Shown here: piece after piece, positions 7,917 through 15,773 of the stretch
Position numbering within the stretch: position 1 is the first letter of the stretch
Layout: every line of letters begins with the position of its first letter
From: JBFWUW01 sp050247075
GTDB taxonomy: Bacteria; Planctomycetota; Planctomycetia; Pirellulales; JBFWUW01
Length of the DNA stretch: 64,000 nt
Assembly (NCBI GenBank): GCA_050247075.1
Contig: JBFWUW010000001.1
Coordinates: forward strand, 1 to 64,000
Direction: 5' to 3'
Notes under the pieces: model-generated
The model's database searches: none
What the model was told of the DNA's origin: nothing
What the model saw: the letters and a program-made list of their open reading frames with translations, nothing else
Position numbers and translations under genes: made by a program

Positions 7917-9328
7917 ACGGACTACAAGAAAGCGCAATTACCAACGGTGTTGCATCGAATGCACGCATTGCCGCGCTGCCGATGGCAACGATCTTGGACC
8001 GCATCAATGGGGCGACGGACGGTTGGCCCCGTCGCGTCGGGCAAGACTTGTTCGTACACGTTGGCGGCGTGGTGAACTGGTTGGCGGATACCTCGGCGCT
8101 GTTCGGCTGGTTGCAATCGCGAACGGGTGTCATCAACTGGCACAAGGCTTCCGGTTGCCCATCTAAGGGCGAGGTGTTTGCCGAGTTGAAGCGGACCGCG
8201 CAAAGCTACACCGCTGTCGAGACCTTGCCACATGAACCGCCCATCGCGGGGCACTATTACGCTTGCACCATGCCGGAGCCGGGCGACGGATCGGCGCTCA
8301 ACGCGCTGGTCTCACGATTCAACCCAGCGACCGACATTGACGGCGACTTGATTCGCGCCATGCTCGCCACGCCGTTCTGGGGTGGGGCAGGCGGCACTCG
8401 CCCGGCTTTCGTTCTCACGTCTGACGCTGGCCGCGGTGTCGGCAAGACGACGTTGGCGACAACGGTTGCCTACCTCACTGGCGGCGCTGTCGAGCTATCG
8501 GCGAATGAGGATGCGGACGTTGTGAAGCAACGGTTGCTGTCGTCAGAGGGCATGGCCCGCCGGATCGTGCTGTTGGACAACGTGAAAACGCTCCGGTTTT
8601 CGTGGGCCGAATTGGAAGCCCTGATTACCGCACCGATCATCTCGGGCAAACGGATGTACGTAGGGGAAGGGACAAGGCCCAACTGCTTGACGTGGCTTAT
8701 CACCTTGAACGGGGTGAGCCTCGGAACCGACATGACCCAACGGGCGGTCGTCATCAAGCTTTCAAAGCCGGAGCATCGCGGGGCATGGGCCGAAGAGACC
8801 TACCGCTACATCGACGATCATCGGCCAGCGATCATCGCGGATTGCATCGGCCTGTTGCGGGCGGAGAGTTCGCCCCTGGCAAAGCAGTCGCGTTGGTCCG
8901 CATGGGAAAGCAACGTGCTGACTCGACTGCCGGAACCGTCCGACGCCCAGGCGGCGATTCTGGACCGCCAGCAGTCGTCCGACGTTGAAGCGGAAGAGGG
9001 CGACATCATTGAAGGCTTCATCCGAGACCAGCTTGACCGGATGGGGTACGACGCGGACGCGGATCGGGTTCGCATCCCCGCCAAGATCATCGCGGACTGG
9101 TTCAAGGTGGCGACGGGTGAGAACAAGTCAACGGTCGCAATCTGCCGGACATTGAATCAAGCAGCGAACGAAGGGCGGTTGAAGCGGCTTTGCAAAGACC
9201 CATGCAAGACGTTCGGCCGCTGCTTTCTGTGGACGGGCGACAACGCCGATCTTGATGCTGCTGTTCGCAACGATTTGCAAGATCGGTTGGATAGGAAACA
9301 TGGGCATCATTCAGGGAGCTACGGATAG
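7913..9328 (+). CDS. SF3/D5-like replicative helicase of the element
   Basis: This 471-residue protein starts at an ATG overlapping the nuclease stop. The central ATPase has a P-loop DAGRGVGKTT (171-180), a Walker B-like strand IVLLDNV (218-224), ISGKRMY (243-249) and a sensor strand WLITLNGVSLGTDMTQRAVVI (about 261-281). The order and spacing resemble D5/VirE-like superfamily 3 helicases of phages and satellites. The N-terminal 150 residues could be a degenerate primase or DNA-binding part. No intact primase motif is visible. The C-terminal 150 residues look like a winged-helix region. A long inverted repeat just downstream may be its origin. Confidence 0.8.
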   Translation: MNGLQESAITNGVASNARIAALPMATILDRINGATDGWPRRVGQDLFVHVGGVVNWLADTSALFGWLQSRTGVINWHKASGCPSKGEVFAELKRTAQSYTAVETLPHEPPIAGHYYACTMPEPGDGSALNALVSRFNPATDIDGDLIRAMLATPFWGGAGGTRPAFVLTSDAGRGVGKTTLATTVAYLTGGAVELSANEDADVVKQRLLSSEGMARRIVLLDNVKTLRFSWAELEALITAPIISGKRMYVGEGTRPNCLTWLITLNGVSLGTDMTQRAVVIKLSKPEHRGAWAEETYRYIDDHRPAIIADCIGLLRAESSPLAKQSRWSAWESNVLTRLPEPSDAQAAILDRQQSSDVEAEEGDIIEGFIRDQLDRMGYDADADRVRIPAKIIADWFKVATGENKSTVAICRTLNQAANEGRLKRLCKDPCKTFGRCFLWTGDNADLDAAVRNDLQDRLDRKHGHHSGSYG

Positions 9329-9439
9329 GGCGCATAGGGCGGGTTCTGCCCTTTGTTCACTCGTTCTCTCTAGCAGCGCTTTTGAGGGGATACAGAGAGT
9401 AACAAAGGGAAACATCCGCCCTATCCGACCTATGCGACC
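9323..9439. repeat. Long imperfect inverted repeat, possible replication origin
   Basis: The arm at 9323-9358, with two ATAGGGCG units, is mirrored at 9401-9439 (AACAAAGGG, CCGCCCTATCCG, CCTATGCG), leaving a 42-base loop. It lies directly behind the helicase gene and overlaps its last bases. It could be an iteron-type origin or a structured RNA. No T-run follows, so it is not a simple terminator. Confidence 0.45.
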
Positions 9440-9536
9440 TGTTGGTGTCGAGGTGTGAAACGGGAGTCGAGGGAGAGGTTGAGGGGGGCCGGCGCGAGTC
9501 GCGTTGGGCCGGGCTGGGAACTGCGGGAACGAACTG

Positions 9537-9830
9537 ATGGACGATGAACTCGACAACTTGACGCATGAAAACGACGCGCATAGCAGCATCGTGCCGCGCT
9601 GGTTATCCATCGACCGCGCTGCCGACTATTCATCGTTGTCGGTCGCGTCGATTCGTCGGTTACTGGCCGGTGGCAAGCTTGTGGCCCGTCGCCCGGTTCG
9701 CGGTCGCGTCGTGATAGATCGGTTGGAACTCGACTCGTTTGTGGCGGGGTCGGTCGCGTCGATTCGTGTCGGGCGGGGGAAGCATCGGATGACTAGTCCG
9801 AAAGTCGGTCAACCTAACAGCAACGATTGA
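9537..9830 (+). CDS. Excisionase-like small HTH protein
   Basis: This 97-residue protein starts at ATG 9537. The core WLSIDRAADYSSLSVASIRR followed by LLAGGKLVARRPVRGRVV and LDSFVAG matches the helix-turn-helix type 17 / excisionase layout: an N-terminal helix, a recognition helix, then a short hairpin with a basic turn. Such proteins bend attachment-site DNA with the integrase or act as small regulators. The C-terminal 25 residues are basic. It is far from the integrase gene, so a regulatory role is also possible. Confidence 0.65.
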   Translation: MDDELDNLTHENDAHSSIVPRWLSIDRAADYSSLSVASIRRLLAGGKLVARRPVRGRVVIDRLELDSFVAGSVASIRVGRGKHRMTSPKVGQPNSND

Positions 9831-9879
9831 CGGGGTTTGCGTTCACAAGTTTTCGGGTTGTGCGCGCCATGCGCACAAA

Positions 9880-10554
9880 ATGCACGGGATACCCATGACT
9901 GACGACAACAACAAGCTTGATGTTGAAGGCGAGATGATCCCGGTCCCTGCGCCCAAGCGCCGCGGTGGGCAACCGGGCAACAGTGGCGGGAAGAAAGGCA
10001 AGAGCGGCCCGCCCGCCAACATGAACGCCTTGAAGCATGGCGGCTATGTCCGGCTGACGTTGCCGAACATGCCCGCAAGGCTTCACAACGTCCAGAAAAC
10101 CGTCAATGGCTTCCGGGGAGCGCTTGAGGCGGCTTGCAAGGAATCGCATGGCGGTATCTCGCTATCGCAAGCAGCAACGATCAATTCTTGCGTCACAAAC
10201 GAACGCCTTGCCCGCCTTTGGGCCAAGCGCCTGGCCGATGGGTACGCCAACATGAAAGACAGCGACGTGGCAATTTGCACTGATCGAATCGAACGCCACA
10301 CAAAAACACGCGACGAATCGTTGCGACGGTTGAACCTTGACCGGGATCGGTCGCAAGACGTTTGGGATTCGATCTACTCCCAAGCGATCCCCGTCGCGAA
10401 CTCAGGCAGCGAACCAACAGCAGAGTCAGACGACCCGGTTGCCGATTCTGCCGACACGATGGACCAACCGGGGGAAGGTAACGCGGCAGACGCGAGCGTG
10501 GGGGCCGTGGCGAGCAATGAGGGGAGCAACATCAATGGTGGAGGTGAAGCGTGA
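9880..10554 (+). CDS. Possible terminase small subunit
   Basis: This 224-residue protein has a second candidate ATG at 9895, with no clear ribosome site for either. The N-terminal segment GGQPGNSGGKKGKSGPPANM followed by NALKHGGY (residues 28-55) is the basic Gly/Asn motif often seen at the start of phage proteins encoded just before the large terminase, including small terminase subunits. The middle is helical and charged. The last 60 residues are acidic and low-complexity. Position and motif suggest the small terminase or a DNA-recognition protein for packaging. No HTH is certain. Its TGA overlaps the GTG of the next small gene. Confidence 0.55.
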   Translation: MHGIPMTDDNNKLDVEGEMIPVPAPKRRGGQPGNSGGKKGKSGPPANMNALKHGGYVRLTLPNMPARLHNVQKTVNGFRGALEAACKESHGGISLSQAATINSCVTNERLARLWAKRLADGYANMKDSDVAICTDRIERHTKTRDESLRRLNLDRDRSQDVWDSIYSQAIPVANSGSEPTAESDDPVADSADTMDQPGEGNAADASVGAVASNEGSNINGGGEA

Positions 10555-10673
10555 AAGCAGCCAAAGCAGAGTACCGGTCGATGGGCAAGCGCCGCCGGTG
10601 GGAAGTGCAACGACAAGCGAAGTTCCGACAGCAGCAGAAGCAACGATCATCAAAGGGAAGGAAAGCACGATGA
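10551..10673 (+). CDS. Tiny basic protein (40 residues)
   Basis: A GTG at 10551 overlaps the stop of the preceding gene (GTGA), and the TGA at 10671-10673 overlaps the ATG of the following gene (ATGA). The peptide is strongly basic and glutamine-rich: VKAAKAEYRSMGKRRRWEVQ, then RQAKFRQQQKQ and SSKGRKAR. Coupling on both sides is unlikely by chance and supports a real gene. A nucleic-acid-binding role is plausible for such a peptide, but I recognise no family. Confidence 0.55.
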   Translation: MKAAKAEYRSMGKRRRWEVQRQAKFRQQQKQRSSKGRKAR

Positions 10674-10867
10674 GCTACAGCAACCAACAATCGCAGCCCG
10701 ACACTTTGACTCGGCACTATCACGCCGATCTTGACCGCATGACCGGCCAGACAGCAGCCGAGCGGCGCGCCGAGATTGACCGCCGCATTGACGACCGGCT
10801 GAGAGAACTCGGGCGCGGGGTTGCCCGGCCTGCGCTCCATGCTGGCATCGGTCAATGTATTCAATGA
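10670..10867 (+). CDS. Small charged protein of the element (65 residues)
   Basis: It starts at an ATG that overlaps the stop of the 40-residue gene and is preceded by GGGAAGGAAA. The product is helical and rich in Arg/Asp (DRMTGQTAAERRAEIDRRID, DRLRELGR). I do not recognise a family. It lies between the possible small and the large terminase genes. Its 3' end overlaps the first copy of a repeated palindrome at 10851-10877. Confidence 0.55.
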   Translation: MSYSNQQSQPDTLTRHYHADLDRMTGQTAAERRAEIDRRIDDRLRELGRGVARPALHAGIGQCIQ

Positions 10868-10877
10868 ATAGATTGCG
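10851..10877. promoter_or_regulatory. 27-bp palindromic site, copy 1
   Basis: The site contains TATTCAATGAATA, a palindrome with a three-base centre, followed by TTGCGG. A near-identical copy (25 of 27 bases) lies at 15367-15393. Both sit 30-45 bases before a gene start, here the large terminase, so a shared operator or promoter element is likely. Confidence 0.5.
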
Positions 10878-10919
10878 GGGGTCCGCAATCGCGAGTCGTT
10901 ACCTATTTTGCGTGCCAAC

Positions 10920-12437
10920 ATGAAGTCTAATCTTCAAACCTTTGCAGCCAACCCGCTGGCGTTCATCGACGCGCTGCTGATCCCCAGCGGCGACGGGTCG
11001 CAAGCGTTCGGCAGCATCATGGCTGGCTTCCAACGTCGCGACTTCCAAGCGATGGCCCCGGCGCTGCTGGCCTTGTGCCGTGGCGAGCGGCCCATGCCGT
11101 CGCGGTTCTGGATTGAGCGGACCAAAGGCGCATCGAAAGACACCGATCTTGCGGCCTGCCTATTGTGGTTGCTCGCGTTCTGCCGTCGCCCCTTGACGAT
11201 CCAAGTTGGAGCGGCCGATCAATCGCAAGCGGATGAACTCCGCAAGGCAGCACGCGGCCTACTGCGGCTGACACCGTGGCTGGGGGAAGTGTTGGCGGTC
11301 CAGGCGCTGTCCATCGTCAACGGAACGACCGGAAGCCGAGCCGACATTCTCACGGCTGACGTGATGGGATCGCACGGCGCGCGGCCTGACTTGCTGATCC
11401 TGAATGAACTCACTCACGTATCCCGTCGCGAGTTCGCGGAAACTCTACTCGACAACGCCAGCAAAATGCCCAGCGGCGTCGTCATCATCGCGACCAACGC
11501 GGGGCACCTTGAGACATGGCAATCCGAGTGGCGACGGACGGCGATTGAATCGGAGCGGTGGCACTTCAGCGCGTTCGACCAGCCCGCGCCGTGGCTTGAC
11601 GCTGCCGAGTTGGCGGAAGCCCGACGGCGCAACAGCGCGAACCGATACGCCCGACTGTGGGCAGGCCAGTGGGTTGCCGAGTCGGGCGACGCGCTGAACG
11701 CGGGCGACGTTGACGCGGCCATTGATCCCGCCCTTGTCGAGATTCGCAAGCCGGAGCCGGGCTTCTGCTATTCGATGGGCGTTGACTTGTCCCTCACTCG
11801 CGACCATAGCGCGCTGGTTGTTGTTGGCCGCAAGGTAGGTGAGGTGAAGGTCACTCGCAAACGAATCGACACTCCCACGAATCCAACCTTGGACGCAATG
11901 GTTGACGTTGGACTGGTCAAGGGTCGGGCCAAGTATCGTCGGATCACAAAGCGCATCGACGGCGACGGCAGCTATCGACTCGCCTTCGTCCGCACCTGGA
12001 AACCCAACGGCGGCAAGATCGACCTTTCACGAATCGAGGAAACAATTCGCCGCGTCCATCATCGGTTCAACGCTCCCTTGCTGATTGACCAGTGGCAATC
12101 GGCCGCGATTGTGGAACGCCTTGAACGCGAGAACATCCCTTGCGAGCTGATCCACTACACGCCGAACGTGCTGGGGTCGATGACGCAAACCGTGCTGGCC
12201 GGCTTTGCCGATCGCGCGATTCACCTCTACCCGCATGACGAATTGGTTGCCCAACTGCGAGCATTGCGTTGTGAGGAAAAGAGCTACGGCGTGCGGTTGA
12301 CCAGCCCGCGAACGAAGCAAGGCCACGGCGACATTGCCAGCGCTTTTCAACTCGCGATGCTGGGGGCCGCGCGTGAAACGGAACCGATTGGCGACGACGG
12401 ATTCTATGCCGGAGCCTACGGACGGTTGGCGTGGTGA
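10920..12437 (+). CDS. Phage terminase large subunit
   Basis: I start at ATG 10920; a TTG four codons earlier is also possible. The 505-residue protein has the two-part layout of TerL. The ATPase part has a divergent P-loop ERTKGASKDTD (66-76) and a Walker B with catalytic acid RPDLLILNE (155-163). The RNase H-like nuclease part has the first catalytic acid in GVDLSLTRDHSALV (287-300), a middle acid near LLIDQW and the last in GHGDIASAFQLAM near the C-terminus. TerL docks on a portal, translocates DNA into the capsid and cuts it. No portal gene is in the element, so a helper phage might provide it. The P-loop is shorter than the usual phage form. Confidence 0.85.
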   Translation: MKSNLQTFAANPLAFIDALLIPSGDGSQAFGSIMAGFQRRDFQAMAPALLALCRGERPMPSRFWIERTKGASKDTDLAACLLWLLAFCRRPLTIQVGAADQSQADELRKAARGLLRLTPWLGEVLAVQALSIVNGTTGSRADILTADVMGSHGARPDLLILNELTHVSRREFAETLLDNASKMPSGVVIIATNAGHLETWQSEWRRTAIESERWHFSAFDQPAPWLDAAELAEARRRNSANRYARLWAGQWVAESGDALNAGDVDAAIDPALVEIRKPEPGFCYSMGVDLSLTRDHSALVVVGRKVGEVKVTRKRIDTPTNPTLDAMVDVGLVKGRAKYRRITKRIDGDGSYRLAFVRTWKPNGGKIDLSRIEETIRRVHHRFNAPLLIDQWQSAAIVERLERENIPCELIHYTPNVLGSMTQTVLAGFADRAIHLYPHDELVAQLRALRCEEKSYGVRLTSPRTKQGHGDIASAFQLAMLGAARETEPIGDDGFYAGAYGRLAW

Positions 12438-12561
12438 CAAAAACTGCTCTTGATAAGGGACGGTAAAATATGCAAGTCTTGGAAAGGACAAACGCATGAA
12501 CATCTAACCCAACGCATTCATCTGGCAGCGGCCTAGTTTGGTCGGTCGCTGCCGGCTACCG

Positions 12562-12600
12562 GGCAGGCGGCGATTGCCCCGCCGCCTGCCTTTGATTTTT
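12562..12600 (+). terminator. Terminator between large terminase and capsid genes
   Basis: A perfect 10-bp stem GGCAGGCGGC/GCCGCCTGCC with a 9-base loop is followed by TTTGATTTTT. It separates packaging from capsid transcription. Confidence 0.85.
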
Positions 12601-12623
12601 CACCCAACTAAAGGGGAGCAAAT

Positions 12624-14126
12624 ATGCCGAACAAGAGTCGCGAACTGCGGCAGAAATTGGAGTCAGCGGAATACCTCAAAGCCCATGCGGTGGACCCGCA
12701 ATGGCGCAACGCTGCGGGAGCCGCTGCCCTGGCGCTGCAAAAAGACCTGGCACGCGAGACGGGCGACGATGGCCCCGATGCACGCGATGCAAAGTTGAAC
12801 GCCGCACGGACGCAAGCCGACGCCATTGATTCGCTGGCCGGCAAGCTGGTGGATCGAATCGGCGGGCGAGCGTTGCCCGCGCAACAAGTTGGACCGGACC
12901 CGGACGAAGTGTTCGCGGCCGGCTGGAAAGCACGAAACCTATCACAAGGGGATGCAAATATGAGTCGAGTCAAAGAACCTTCGGAGCGTTTCGTTGGGGA
13001 GCGGCTGATCGGAAAGCACGTCCGCACCGGCGAGATTGTATTGGATGCAAACCGCAAGCCGGTTTGTCTGCCGAGCGAATCGGACTTCGCCAAGATCGGC
13101 GCTTTCATCAAGCATCGGGCCGTGCGGTCGGGCTTCGATGTGAACATCCCGGAACATGAGCGCGAGCTGTACAAGGAAATGCTCGACAACGATGTTTGGG
13201 TTGGACAGCATGGAGGCGAGTGGGGCGCATTCAAGGGCGCGTCGGTCAAGGCGGTGTTGAATGAGTCGGGCGGCTCTGGCGGCGCGGGGCTTGTGCCGCG
13301 CGTCTTTGACGACGCCATTGTGCAGTTCCCGTTGCTGCACTCGGAGTTGCTCCCCTACATCGACCTGAAAGACGTGCCGCGCGGCGCGACGATTGACACC
13401 GCGAGCATCAACGCCCCGACGTTGACTTGGAGCGGTGGGCCGGAAGGGACGGCGTTTTCGCTGTTCAACACGGCGAACATGGTCGCGGCAATCTCGACCA
13501 GCATCTTCGCTGTCGTGTGCGGTGTCGAATTCGGCCGGGACTTGCTTGCCGACAGCGCGGTGAACGTCGGCGAGACTATCGCCGATGCGATTGGACAACG
13601 GCTGTTGCAAGAGCTTGACCGTGTGATTGCCTACGGCGACGGAACGACCGAACCGCAAGGCATCTTTCTTGCATCGGGTACAACGACTGTGCCCCAGCAA
13701 AGCCCCAGTCCGACCGGATGGGATGTCACGGATGTCGAGGCGCTGCTGTTTGGACTCGCCAAGCAGTACCGCGCCAACAAGGGGCCGTCCGTTCGATTCG
13801 TGATGAACGACACGACCTACCGCCGCATCCGCTCGCTGGCAATCAGCGCGTCGGACCAGCGCCGGATGTTCGGCATGACGCACGAAGATTACATGCTGTT
13901 CAATCGCCCGGTCAGCATCAATGCAAACGTGCCCAACACGAAGTGCGCGTTCGTTGACCTATCCAAGTATCGCATGTACCGCCGGCTGGGCGCGGAGAGT
14001 CGTTTCACTCAGGAAGGCCAAACGCTCGCGTTGAAGAACACTGCGCTTTTGACGTTCCGGGGTCGCTACGGCGGCAAGTTGATGGACGGCAGCGCCATGG
14101 CGCAGCTCATTACCGCGCCCGCCTGA
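12624..14126 (+). CDS. HK97-family major capsid protein
   Basis: The ATG is preceded by AAAGGGGAGC. The 500-residue protein has a charged helical N-terminal region of about 110 residues, resembling the delta/scaffold domain of HK97-type precursors. The core follows, with RVFDDAIVQFPLLHSELLPY, the strand TLTWSGGPEGTAF, the E-loop region, the spine helix around residue 325 (DAIGQRLLQELDRVIAYGDG) and the P-domain motif GMTHEDYMLFNRP. Capsid proteins of this type assemble the icosahedral head. The maturation protease that normally removes the delta domain and the portal are not encoded nearby. The gene is flanked by terminators on both sides, so it forms its own transcription unit. Confidence 0.88.
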   Translation: MPNKSRELRQKLESAEYLKAHAVDPQWRNAAGAAALALQKDLARETGDDGPDARDAKLNAARTQADAIDSLAGKLVDRIGGRALPAQQVGPDPDEVFAAGWKARNLSQGDANMSRVKEPSERFVGERLIGKHVRTGEIVLDANRKPVCLPSESDFAKIGAFIKHRAVRSGFDVNIPEHERELYKEMLDNDVWVGQHGGEWGAFKGASVKAVLNESGGSGGAGLVPRVFDDAIVQFPLLHSELLPYIDLKDVPRGATIDTASINAPTLTWSGGPEGTAFSLFNTANMVAAISTSIFAVVCGVEFGRDLLADSAVNVGETIADAIGQRLLQELDRVIAYGDGTTEPQGIFLASGTTTVPQQSPSPTGWDVTDVEALLFGLAKQYRANKGPSVRFVMNDTTYRRIRSLAISASDQRRMFGMTHEDYMLFNRPVSINANVPNTKCAFVDLSKYRMYRRLGAESRFTQEGQTLALKNTALLTFRGRYGGKLMDGSAMAQLITAPA

Positions 14127-14154
14127 TCCTGATTGATCGTGTCGGCAATCCTAC

Positions 14155-14184
14155 GGGCGGGGTCACTGTGGCCCCGCCCCTTTT
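14155..14184 (+). terminator. Terminator after the capsid gene
   Basis: The stem GGGCGGGG/CCCCGCCC with a 9-base loop is followed by CTTTTC. Confidence 0.85.
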
Positions 14185-14217
14185 CTCCACCTGACTGGTA
14201 CACGAAAGGTTCACCCT

Positions 14218-14709
14218 ATGAAGGGTATCATTGAAATCGAAGTCAACACGCCCCACAATTCCAACGCGCTTTTCGCGCCTTTGGAACGCACGATCCGGGG
14301 TCGGTTCGACGTGCTGCGCGCTGCCGAGCATGAAAAGAACTGGCACAGTTCCGGCTTCAACACGATCCCCGCCCAACGGATCGGCATCGACTTGGAACGC
14401 GGGGAAGGATTCATCCTGGAACCGTTGCACGCTGTTGAACATTCCGTCACGGCCGAACGGATCGGCAAGTTGGGCATGAAGCTGGCCCCGGCGCGGGAGA
14501 GTTTCACGCTGTCGGAATCGGAGCGCAAGGAATGGCTTTGGAGCCTGAAGCGCCTCGTCGATTCAGGAATCGGCACGGTCGTCAAAGGCGAGTTCCCTAA
14601 GGAGGTCTCCCCGCCCGCGCCCAAGCCCGGCCAGCTTGACCCCATCGACCGGCTTTGCAGCATGATCGAAACCTTGATCGGAACCTTGATTCCCAAGGTG
14701 GCGGCTTGA
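14218..14709 (+). CDS. Element protein of unknown function (163 residues)
   Basis: AAAGG lies nine bases before the ATG. The N-terminal half has alternating hydrophobic residues and looks beta-rich. The C-terminal half contains a tryptophan-containing helix (ERKEWLWSLKRLVDSGIG) and ends with a hydrophobic segment LCSMIETLIGTLIP. It follows the capsid gene with its own terminators on both sides, so it could be a head-associated or size-determining protein, but this is inferred from position alone. I recognise no family. Confidence 0.6.
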   Translation: MKGIIEIEVNTPHNSNALFAPLERTIRGRFDVLRAAEHEKNWHSSGFNTIPAQRIGIDLERGEGFILEPLHAVEHSVTAERIGKLGMKLAPARESFTLSESERKEWLWSLKRLVDSGIGTVVKGEFPKEVSPPAPKPGQLDPIDRLCSMIETLIGTLIPKVAA

Positions 14710-14716
14710 TCGCATC

Positions 14717-14759
14717 GGGGGGCGCGCCGATTGATCCCGGCGCGCTCCCCATTTCTTTC
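14717..14759 (+). terminator. Terminator after the 163-residue gene
   Basis: The GC-rich stem GGGG-GGCGCGCC/GGCGCGC-TCCCC with a 10-base loop is followed by ATTTCTTT. Confidence 0.75.
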
Positions 14760-14881
14760 CCTGATTGCGCCACGGCGATTCTAAGCCCTTACCTTTCCGC
14801 GATTGGTCTCTCCGGTCGGTCCAAATAGGTTAATAGGCTCCCCGACTCGCGTGGCGACGGCATCGAAATGAGCAATCGACC

Positions 14882-15349
14882 ATGCCAGCATCGACCGCCA
14901 AGCGCGTCACGAAACTTACCAAGGTCGTCCCTGCCGACACGATCCAGGCCGCGCGCGAATTGCTTCGCGATGGATTCTCGGTTGCCCAAGTGACGGAGCG
15001 AACCGGGGTCCGCAAATGGCTGGCCGAGCAACTCAAATCGGAGATTGTGAACCGGCTTCCCCCGCCAGAGGCCAAGATCATCCCTGAGAATTACGACGCA
15101 ACAACACGCGCGATGTTGGAGACTGCACTCGCCGAACTGGAACCGCATGGCCTGAGCTTGCGAGCGATCAACACGCTGGAGCGCGCCGGCTTGCTGTTTG
15201 TTTCCGACTTGCTGGCCTATCGACCGGCCGAACTGCTGACGGTGACAAGCTTCTCGCGCGGCCAGTTGAACGAAGTCTTTCGGGCTTTGGAGAATATCGG
15301 TTTGTACCGTGTCGGTCGTCAGCCCGCGGCCTGCCAAGCAGTCGCATAA
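14882..15349 (+). CDS. HTH plus RNA polymerase alpha-CTD-like protein of the element
   Basis: This 155-residue protein has two parts. Residues about 20-55 (IQAARELLRDGFSVAQVTER, TGVRKWLAEQLKSEI) look like a helix-turn-helix. Residues about 91-141 closely resemble the C-terminal domain of the bacterial RNA polymerase alpha subunit: LSLRAINTLERAG corresponds to the helix carrying the DNA-contacting Arg265 and Asn268 of E. coli (R94 and N97 here). FVSDLLAYRPAELLTV, RGQLNEVFRALENIGL follow. The Gly296/Lys298 region is not conserved (SFSRGQ). Alpha-CTD binds UP elements and activators, so this protein may redirect host polymerase or act as an activator bridging DNA and polymerase. A fusion of this kind is not one I know from characterised phages. 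Confidence 0.78.
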   Translation: MPASTAKRVTKLTKVVPADTIQAARELLRDGFSVAQVTERTGVRKWLAEQLKSEIVNRLPPPEAKIIPENYDATTRAMLETALAELEPHGLSLRAINTLERAGLLFVSDLLAYRPAELLTVTSFSRGQLNEVFRALENIGLYRVGRQPAACQAVA

Positions 15350-15366
15350 CGACCAACACCCAAGTC

Positions 15367-15393
15367 GTCAATCTATTCAATGAATAGTTTGCG
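15367..15393. promoter_or_regulatory. 27-bp palindromic site, copy 2
   Basis: It contains CTATTCAATGAATAG followed by TTGCGG and matches 10851-10877 at 25 of 27 bases. It lies directly before the coiled-coil gene, between it and the alpha-CTD-like gene. Confidence 0.5.
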
Positions 15394-15424
15394 GCCCCCA
15401 CCCTTGAACGCGAAAGTGACCACT

Positions 15425-15751
15425 ATGAAGGCTCGATTGTTGTCCTGGCTGGGGTTGTCGGACGAAGCCAAGTTGGCCCGACAGACTGACGACTTGCGAG
15501 GCCGGCTGATCCGGTCGGAAGCCGCACTCGCGACCGCTCGCGGGGAGCTGGCCGAACTCCGCACGGTGGATGCTCGCAACCGACAAGAGCGCGACGAAGC
15601 CCGCGCCGATCTGCGCGTGGCACAATCGGAGAATGCCGGACTGTGGAAGCTGGTGGCGCGCTACCACGCCACTTGGGACAAAGACACTGCGGTTCAACAG
15701 CGCGGCCGGGCAATGGCGGAAGCCGCGAGCGCTGCGGTAGACGAAGATTGA
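15425..15751 (+). CDS. Small coiled-coil protein of the element
   Basis: The 108-residue form starts at ATG 15425 (MKARLLSWLGLSDEAKLARQ). An in-frame ATG at 15380 lies inside the 27-bp palindromic site and is less likely. Residues about 15-80 form a long charged coiled coil with heptad-like spacing (TDDLRGRLIRSEAALATARG, ELAELRTVDARNRQERDEAR). I recognise no family. Scaffold, tape-like or regulatory oligomerisation roles are all possible. It is convergent with the minus-strand membrane gene 22 bases downstream. Confidence 0.55.
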   Translation: MKARLLSWLGLSDEAKLARQTDDLRGRLIRSEAALATARGELAELRTVDARNRQERDEARADLRVAQSENAGLWKLVARYHATWDKDTAVQQRGRAMAEAASAAVDED

Positions 15752-15773
15752 AACAATTACTTTCAACGCGGCT

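Noticed and set aside
12470..12511. Very short ATG-started peptides before the capsid gene, considered as a leader peptide
   Set aside because: Nine codons or fewer, no pairing with the terminator hairpin that would suggest attenuation.
12942..13883. 313-codon minus-strand frame
   Set aside because: It lies entirely antisense to the HK97 capsid gene, and its translation is His/Arg-rich as expected for a shadow frame in GC-rich DNA.
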